A DNA stretch of 64,000 nt from contig CM038912.1 in assembly GCA_021904315.1 (NCBI GenBank), forward strand, positions 8,829,061 through 8,893,060, given 5' to 3'. Positions within the stretch are counted from its first letter, which is position 1. Every line of letters begins with the position of its first letter. The notes below the pieces were generated by a model. That model saw nothing but the letters and a program-made list of their open reading frames with translations, ran no database searches and was not told where the DNA came from. This document shows, in pieces, positions 57,980-64,000 of this stretch. This DNA comes from Sphagnum magellanicum. Its lineage: Eukaryota > Streptophyta > Sphagnopsida > Sphagnales > Sphagnaceae. The translations under genes were made by a program, and so were the position numbers.

Positions 57980-59580
57980 AAGTTAGGGTTTAATCTTTAA
58001 CCCTAGCGTTAAAATCTATTTTGAACCTTTTAATAACCTTTAAATTTCACCTTGACCTTAACCAACCTTTAAAATCCCATAACCAATCCTAAACTTGTTC
58101 TAAAACTTAACCCCTAAATATTAAATCCAATTTCAACCAAACATTTGACTATAAACCCACCTTTAACATTAAAAACAAAGTTGAAAAATCTTAAATCTTG
58201 AATTTAAAGCAAATTTGAAAATCCTATGTGGTCATAACCCTAAACCCTAAAAAAACAATAAACCTTCACTTTAGAAATTAGACCTTAAACCTTAATATTT
58301 AACCTTTACCTTAAAAAGCCACACTTATTTTTTAATTAATCATAAATATGAAATAGGAAATTCATATGTAAATTGAACATGAGATTTAATTGTAAGGATT
58401 TCAAAGAAAAGTCAACACATCAAATTCCACCAAAATATAGTTAGTCAAACCTTTGAATAATGTCATTGTTGCTTGCATTGTGGCCAACATGTTTCGAGCA
58501 CCAAAAGTCATATCCATAGATATCCCCCCTTTCCCTTTTTCATCTCATGTGAATTGGAAAAGTCATTGGAGTTATTAATAACATACATACATTGAAAAAT
58601 CATGATATCTTTTTGGTCCATATCTTCCAACATCTCCTCATCACTTTACTTAATGAACTAAATTCATCCCATGTTCATGAAGAACCATAGTTATAATTTG
58701 GAAAAAACCAACTCTTGTGTTCAAGTAAAAGTGATGAGATAAAGTTTTTAAAAGGAGGTCTTCCTTATATATTCCACATTGTAATTTTAATGTACACATT
58801 ACATTTTCACCTTTTACTTAGCCTACACCTAAATCCACCCCTTTGTGGCTAATTTTTAGTTTAGATTTGATTCTACATACACACAAATAATAACCCTAAA
58901 ACATGGTTTTTAAAAATAATTTCATTCCCTCTTGCATGATCACAACCCTAATTCCACCTTAAAACTCGATTTATAACTTCAACAATCTACATGGGCACAA
59001 ATCATACTTTTAAATCTAATCTTATACACTAAAAACCCTAAATTTAATTTAAAAACTTAAACCTTATATCTAGAACACCAAATTTAAGCCAAAAGCCTAC
59101 ATTAAACGTGTTATAAACATAAATATTAAAAGACCCAAACAAAAACCTAAACCCTACAAGTTATAACTTAAAATCCCAACCCTTAAACCTTATAAATTAA
59201 ACCCTAAGATTTAAACCCTATAAACTATAAACTTAAACCTTAAAATCCCAAGGCTTGACCACAAACCTAAATTTAAAAATATTAAAAATAAACTATAAAC
59301 TTGAACCCTAAAACACCAAAAATTAAATTCTAAAAACTCAAAACATAAACCTTAAAACACCAAAACATAACTCCTAAAAACTCAAAATTTAAACCGTAAA
59401 CATAAACCATAAAACCCAAAAAATCAACCCTTAAAAAATTACAACAAAACCTTAGGTTTAGAACCCCAATGTTTCATCCCTAAAATCCCAACCTAAAACC
59501 TCAATCTTAACCCTATCCTTAAAACCTTGACATTAAAAACCCAAAACCTCATGCCTATAACCTTATAACCTAAAAATCTC
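57980..59580. repeat. Degenerate telomere-like (CCCTAAA-type) tract
   Basis: The plus strand is densely populated with AACCCTAAA, AAACCTTAAA and near variants, for example 'ataaccctaaaccctaaa' at about 58227 and many 'aaaccctata/aaaccttaaa' between 59030 and 59500. The motifs share one orientation but are never a long perfect array. It may be an eroded interstitial telomeric sequence or an A/C-rich low-complexity expansion. Confidence 0.7.
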
Positions 59581-59779
59581 ATGTAACATGATTGAAAAAA
59601 AGTTTCACAATTGATCCCCTTTGGAAATCCCATGCTGAATTTTTCGTTAGGTCATAACTTTTTGAGACTTTATAAAAATCATAAAATGGGCATGAATAAA
59701 CAAATAAGGGGTGGACTTGGTGTGAAAGAAGCTGGTTGGACTGGGCGTGATTTTAACATAAGTCTATTAACATGTGTTG

Positions 59780-60193
59780 TGAACTTGTTACCCAACTAAT
59801 TTTTCTTTTCAAAACCTTTTTTTAATAATTTAATTGAATTTCCAATGACAAAAACTATTCAAAATTCAATATCTCTCACACCTTAGGTCTAATTTTTTTC
59901 CTAATCAACATCACTAAATCCTACTCACTAAGGGCTTTGCAACAACACATACAACACACTTATCATGATAGGATTTGATTTAAATGAAATTTTTAATGAA
60001 AAAAATGTTTGATTTGCAATTAACTTCTCAACCACAAGTCAAAACATTATGAAACCAACTTCATGGCCCCTACTCATTGAGGGCTTTCCAATGGGTACTA
60101 AGGTTGTAACAAGATGCACCATGGTTTACGAAATCTCAATGTGACAAACAAAACAAACAAACATAGACTCACCTTTTTCCTTCATAGATAGAT
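59780..60193 (-). repeat. Dispersed repeat family A, copy 4
   Basis: On the minus strand it runs from 'catctatctatgaaggaaa' through 'ttggaaagccctcaatgag' and 'gttggtttcataatgttttga' to 'gagatattgaattttgaata' and 'gaaaaattagttgggtaac'. It is nearly full length and colinear with copy 2. The retrotransposon target site is not occupied here. Confidence 0.8.
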
Positions 60194-61106
60194 GCTCCTC
60201 ACTCAAGATTCTATACATTATGGAAGAATAATTTTTCCAGGCGAAGTTATCTACTTTGTTCAAGTATTGAATACATTTATTTCCCTTTGGGTGGTGCTCA
60301 CAAATTCCTATGGATATGCATGAACCCATCATCTTCTCACTCACATTAATTGTTTATAGACATACTAGTGTGTTCTCCATGGATGAAGCCTACCCACCCA
60401 TCAAAGTTTCAGTAAGCACGTGACTTCATCCATGGGGATGATGTCAAATTCATGAACAAAACTCTCCCAAAAATTTTTGACCTAATTTTTGGGGCAAATG
60501 GATTGGGAAGGAAACCACACATACCTTTAGCTTGTGTGAATGGGGCCCCACTATGCATATTCTTTGTTTAAGAATTGGCAAGTGGCATCCTCAACTCTCA
60601 CTTTGATTCCTCATTTGGTGGAACATATAGGCACATCCTTCTCACTCTTTCCAAGTTCCACTCATCCACTCCTCCTTTTGTACTCATTCATAAATCAAGA
60701 GGGACCCCACAATATAGTCAAATCCATAGGCAAAGTACTTAGAGAAATATCATAAGTGTTATGGTTTTAAAGGGCACCTTATATTCATGAATATCCTTCC
60801 TAGGAAATAGGATGGTTCTTAAGTCTACTCTCCTTTTGGGTGGGACAAATCTACAAACTTTAAAGAAGTTTTCTAGCATATTTGAAAGGGCACCTTATGT
60901 CCATGAATATCCTTCCTAGAAAAGAGGAAGGATTTTAGGTCTACTCTTTCAAAGTGGGAGGGAAAGTATGCCTATGTATAGGTGTAAGATCCCCCCCACT
61001 TGAAATGAGTAGGCTTAAAAAGTGTGCCCCTTTCTACACCTCATGATTTAAGTATGTTTAAGTGCATGATGGTGTTAGCTTTCATGCTTTTAAAATGAGT
61101 AACAAC
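60194..61106. other. Spacer with a 120-bp duplication
   Basis: 'aagggcaccttat.t.catg' and 'aatatccttcctag.aaa.ag' recur at about 60769 and 60889, giving two diverged units of about 120 bases. No gene was recognised. Confidence 0.6.
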
Positions 61107-61555
61107 GGTGCATTCACACTTGGTGTTTAGGGACTCTAGGGTTGAGTCCCCTAACACCATGCTAGTCAGTCAATTAGGACTTACACCAACTTATAATGGT
61201 GCATTCACACTTGATGTTAAGTCAGTGTTAAAATGAAAATCTAGGTGGCATCCTAGGTGGCACCTAATGTTAAATGGGCAATAGCTAAAATTGTTAAGTG
61301 AACATTAGGTTAACATAGAATGTTTATGGTAAAGTTAAGTGTAAGTCAGTCCTAAATGACTAGCATGGTATTAGGGGACTCAAACACTAAAAAGTCCATA
61401 ACACCAAGTGTGAATACACCTTCACCATGAACATTTAATATTAAGTCAATATTCACTTAATATTAAGCTATATCACCCATTTAACATTGGGTGACACCTA
61501 GGATGCAACCTAGATTCTCATTTAACACTGACTTAACATCAAGTGTGAATGCACC
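61107..61555 (-). mobile_element. MITE family M, copy 1 (outer, interrupted)
   Basis: The outer ends are GGTGCATTCACACTTGGTGT and, at the right, AACATCAAGTGTGAATGCACC. Its two parts (61107-61197 and 61421-61555) together equal a roughly 226-bp element that is the reverse complement of copy 2, which is inserted within it. Confidence 0.85.
61198..61420 (+). mobile_element. MITE family M, copy 2 (nested)
   Basis: This 223-bp element has inverted ends, GGTGCATTCACACTTG on the left and CAAGTGTGAATACACC on the right. It contains 'ctaggtggcatcctaggtgg' and 'atgactagcatgg'. It lies inside copy 1 in the opposite orientation. The target duplication is unresolved. Confidence 0.85.
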
Positions 61556-61571
61556 AATGTAAGTTGTGTGG

Positions 61572-61693
61572 GAGCTAAGCCATTGAAGGGTGGAAAAAGG
61601 GTTTTTGGGGGGTGGGGGGAGAGGGAAGGGAAGGGGAGGGGAGGGAGGGTGATGAGTGATGATGACCTGTGTACATACATACATACATACATG
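61572..61693. repeat. G-rich purine tract and (ACAT)n microsatellite
   Basis: About 61600-61650 is built of GGGGA/GGGA runs on the plus strand and is followed by (ACAT)n at 61673-61693. The G-runs could form quadruplexes. Confidence 0.7.
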
Positions 61694-62024
61694 CTAGAAT
61701 CTAATTATGAAGGGATGGGGGTGAATTTGGGATGTATGACAGACTATGCACCCAACCCACTTGTCCAATGTCCATAAAAATAGGGTACTCATCACATCCA
61801 GATCACATAATGTCCATAAAATAGCTTGCTTGCAGATTACCCCCCCAAAAATATGAGTAGGTTACCTAACCTCATATGAACCCTTGGGGTTAGATAACCT
61901 ACCCTAATCTAACCCATTGGGAAAAGAATGAAGAAGAAGAAGAAGAAGAAGAAGAAGAAAACCCAATTGGGAGGGGGAGGGGTGGAAATCATGGCTTCAT
62001 TTGTGATTAATGGATAGGTAAATA
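61694..62024. other. Spacer with (GAA)n
   Basis: (GAA)n lies at about 61930-61960. Nothing else was recognised. Confidence 0.5.
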
Positions 62025-62332
62025 CTTTGTTGGCCTTGCCTACCAAGGCCCTTAAGGATATTGTGTTTAGATTCATTATAGAGTATAATAGTAGCTTAAG
62101 GGATTTTTATAGGCCCCTAGGTAATAATAATAATAGGTCTATTTTTATTATGTGAGGATTTTTGAAAGATGATGATTTTTTGGCTTTTGTTGAAACTTGA
62201 GATTAGTTATAGAGTTGTGATTTCTTGAAGGATTTGGGTTTCTTTAAGAGGATTTTTTTGAAGATTATATTTTTGAATTTCCATAATTCTTCTTTTGCCT
62301 TAAGATACTTTTCAATGTAAATGGCAAGGCTA
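62025..62332. mobile_element. MITE-like element with TTGGCCTTGCC ends, copy 2
   Basis: This matches copy 1 at 52278-52519 but carries an extra internal stretch of about 90 bases ('aggcccctaggtaataataa' onward). Ends are CTTTGTTGGCCTTGCC and a slightly eroded GGCAAGGC. Confidence 0.7.
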
Positions 62333-62351
62333 TATAGTGTGACACACCCCG

Positions 62352-62397
62352 TTTTTGGACATAGATTACCATAAATCCCAAAATCTATGTCCAAAAA
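62352..62397. repeat. Perfect 16-bp stem hairpin
   Basis: TTTTTGGACATAGATT (62352-62367) pairs exactly with AATCTATGTCCAAAAA (62382-62397) around a 14-base loop. Confidence 0.9.
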
Positions 62398-62824
62398 TGG
62401 ACTAAAGGAAAATTAACTGGCTTTGAATTGAGTTGAAAGATTTTTAAAAATTTGGTTTCATAATAGCCTAATAACAAATGCAGATACCATAAGTAAGCCT
62501 AGGGTAAGTTGACAAAATGAATAATTAATTTTTTGAACAAAAAATTAATTCTTTTTTTTAAATTAGAAATTATTGAATTTTCCATGATCTATTATTATGA
62601 TATTGTCACAAGAGTAGGGAAATTATTATTCAGAGTGTAGCCTATGATAATTATGATGATTTTCAACATGCCAACTTCTTAATTTCACAAAACTTCATTT
62701 CACTATTTTGAGGATTATTTGATGACGAAGCTGACCTTAGGGTAAGGGTATATATGAGGGCCCAGCAGGAACCAACACCTACACTTCTAAATTGTAACCC
62801 ATGGGTAGAATTGAAAATCAAGGG

Positions 62825-62932
62825 ATGATCTTCAAAAACTCATCCACTCTCTTTTCCTCTATATATATATTTGAATGAATGATCTTCAAAAACTCATCCA
62901 CTTTCTTTTCCTATATATACTGGTATTGTGGT
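62825..62932 (+). repeat. Tandem duplication, 2 x 54 bp
   Basis: 'atgatcttcaaaaactcatc' and the following 'cact.tcttttcct.tatata' recur at 62825 and 62879. Confidence 0.85.
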
Positions 62933-63279
62933 GCCAGCCAGGTGGGGTTGTCTTCTTCTTCTTCTTCTTTTATTTATTTATTTATTTATTTATTTTAGTT
63001 TATTACATAATTTTTAAATTTATTTTTTTCGCACATGTAGCAAAATACAGACCACCAAATTGTGATGACAGCTATTGTTGGGTCAGGCAAAAAAACAAAA
63101 TTGGCAAAAAAAAAAGTTATTATTATTACATAACTGATTCAATTCTAGCTCTAGTAGAGTGAGTGAGCGAGTGAGTGAGTTCGTTCATTCCCATTACATA
63201 CACACTTACCCATTGGAGACATTTTGCCCTCACAACAAAAATCCCACTTTCAAAATTCGTGTCTATGAGCTAAACTTAT
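62933..63279. other. Microsatellite-rich spacer
   Basis: It includes (CTT)n at about 62952-62969, (TTTA)n at about 62970-62995 and a GAGT-rich run near 63157-63180. No gene was recognised. Confidence 0.6.
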
Positions 63280-63511
63280 GATGCATTCACACTTGATGTT
63301 AAGTCAGTATTTTAAATGAAAATCTAGGTGGCATCCTAGGTGGCACCCCATCATGATGTTAAATGAGCGATAGCTTAATATGTTAAGTGAAAGTTAGCTT
63401 AACATAAAAAAAATTCCATGATAACTAAAGTTTAATTCCTAAATGGCTAGCCGTGCGTGTTGTTAGGGGACTCAACACTATATAGTCCCTATTACCAAGT
63501 GTGAATTCACC
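63280..63511 (+). mobile_element. MITE family M, copy 3
   Basis: This 232-bp copy shares the order of copy 2: 'gcattcacacttgatgttaa', 'ctaggtggcatcctaggtgg', 'taaatggctagc', 'gttaggggactcaa' and 'accaagtgtgaattcacc'. Confidence 0.85.
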
Positions 63512-64000
63512 TAAGTTATACTACCTAACTAAACTAACACACACCACCATAACAACAACAACAACAACCAAAGGCATTTGTCAGTTGTCATGGCATTTTG
63601 GCCTTTCTTCAAAGCCTACTACTACCTAGTGCAAAACCCATGAGTGGAGTGGAGTGGAGTGGCCATTAAAAAAAACAATGAATTTATTAGTCTAATGAAC
63701 AAGGACTAATGAATGGCACTCACATTTTGTAATAATGAATGTTTAACACAAAAAAAAAAAAACAAATACAAGTGTAAATCTCATGGGTTTTCAAGCTTAT
63801 ATGGTTCCACATGAATATTGGGGAATGGGGTTTGTATGGTACCAAGGAATTGTGTGTTGTTGTACTTGATCATGTGCTGGTGGTGCATTATGTGTACGAT
63901 TAGAGCCCCAATGGCAATGGCATTACTTTACGTTGTTAAGGGCATTACCAAAACAAGGGGCATGTGAGGTGAGAGTTTGAGCACATGGCCAATTTTGGGT
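63512..64000. other. Spacer with short simple repeats
   Basis: It includes (AAC)n near 63550-63568 and (GTGGA)n near 63644-63662. The last ~60 bases resemble one side of the inverted repeat at 32387-32468. No gene was recognised. Confidence 0.5.

Noticed and set aside
62340..62365. LTR start at 'tgtgacacaccccg'
   Set aside because: It resembles plant LTR starts, but no second copy, primer binding site or coding region was found nearby.

Overview
The window looks like nuclear DNA from a land plant with a large, gene-poor, AT-rich genome. The evidence is Ty3/gypsy, hAT and CACTA transposons with plant-type termini, degenerate CCCTAAA (plant telomere-type) motifs, and one intron-bearing gene with GT...AG introns. 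I cannot fix the species; a non-seed plant or gymnosperm is a guess. No rRNA, intact tRNA gene, CRISPR array or bacterial-type operon was seen.

Layout. Positions 1-4.9 kb hold decayed repeats, including a Ty3/gypsy reverse transcriptase-RNase H relic (about 3.80-4.88 kb). Positions 5.5-8.6 kb hold two non-autonomous hAT-type elements with recognisable target-site duplications and a 3 x 70 bp tandem repeat. A hAT transposase pseudogene spans about 9.59-11.33 kb. The centrepiece is a largely intact 8.07-kb Ty3/gypsy LTR retrotransposon on the minus strand (12263-20330). It has two LTRs that differ mainly by three copies of a 49-bp repeat, a tRNA-Glu-like primer binding site, two extra ORFs upstream of gag, a gag ORF, and an in-frame TGA followed by a protease-RT-RNaseH-integrase pol. 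It sits inside a roughly 420-bp dispersed repeat. Another copy of that repeat at 26.7-27.1 kb appears to be the unoccupied site, with GGTG present once.

Positions 20.3-27.4 kb are AT-rich spacer with hairpins, a tRNA-like (SINE-type) module and degenerate tandem repeats. The only convincing host gene is a five-exon plus-strand model at 29469-31751. Its splice phases agree at every junction. It predicts a 406-residue coiled-coil protein with a C-terminal membrane segment, which I could not name. Positions 33-37 kb hold a long foldback hairpin, a second hAT transposase relic (minus strand) and an unidentified coding relic.

A 2.14-kb CACTA-type element (38270-40411) with a GTC target duplication follows. 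Positions 42.3-45.0 kb hold duplicated and tandem AT-rich units. A third hAT relic (46.6-47.7 kb) keeps a right terminus similar to those of the small hAT elements. Positions 50.6-51.5 kb are a ~75-bp minisatellite whose unit occurs once, inverted, inside the 1.46-kb hAT element. Positions 53.4-59.6 kb hold degenerate tandem repeats and a 1.6-kb telomere-like tract. Positions 60-64 kb hold more dispersed repeats and three copies of a ~225-bp MITE, two of them nested in opposite orientation.

All reading was by eye. Boundaries marked 'about' may shift by tens of bases, and identity levels were not computed.
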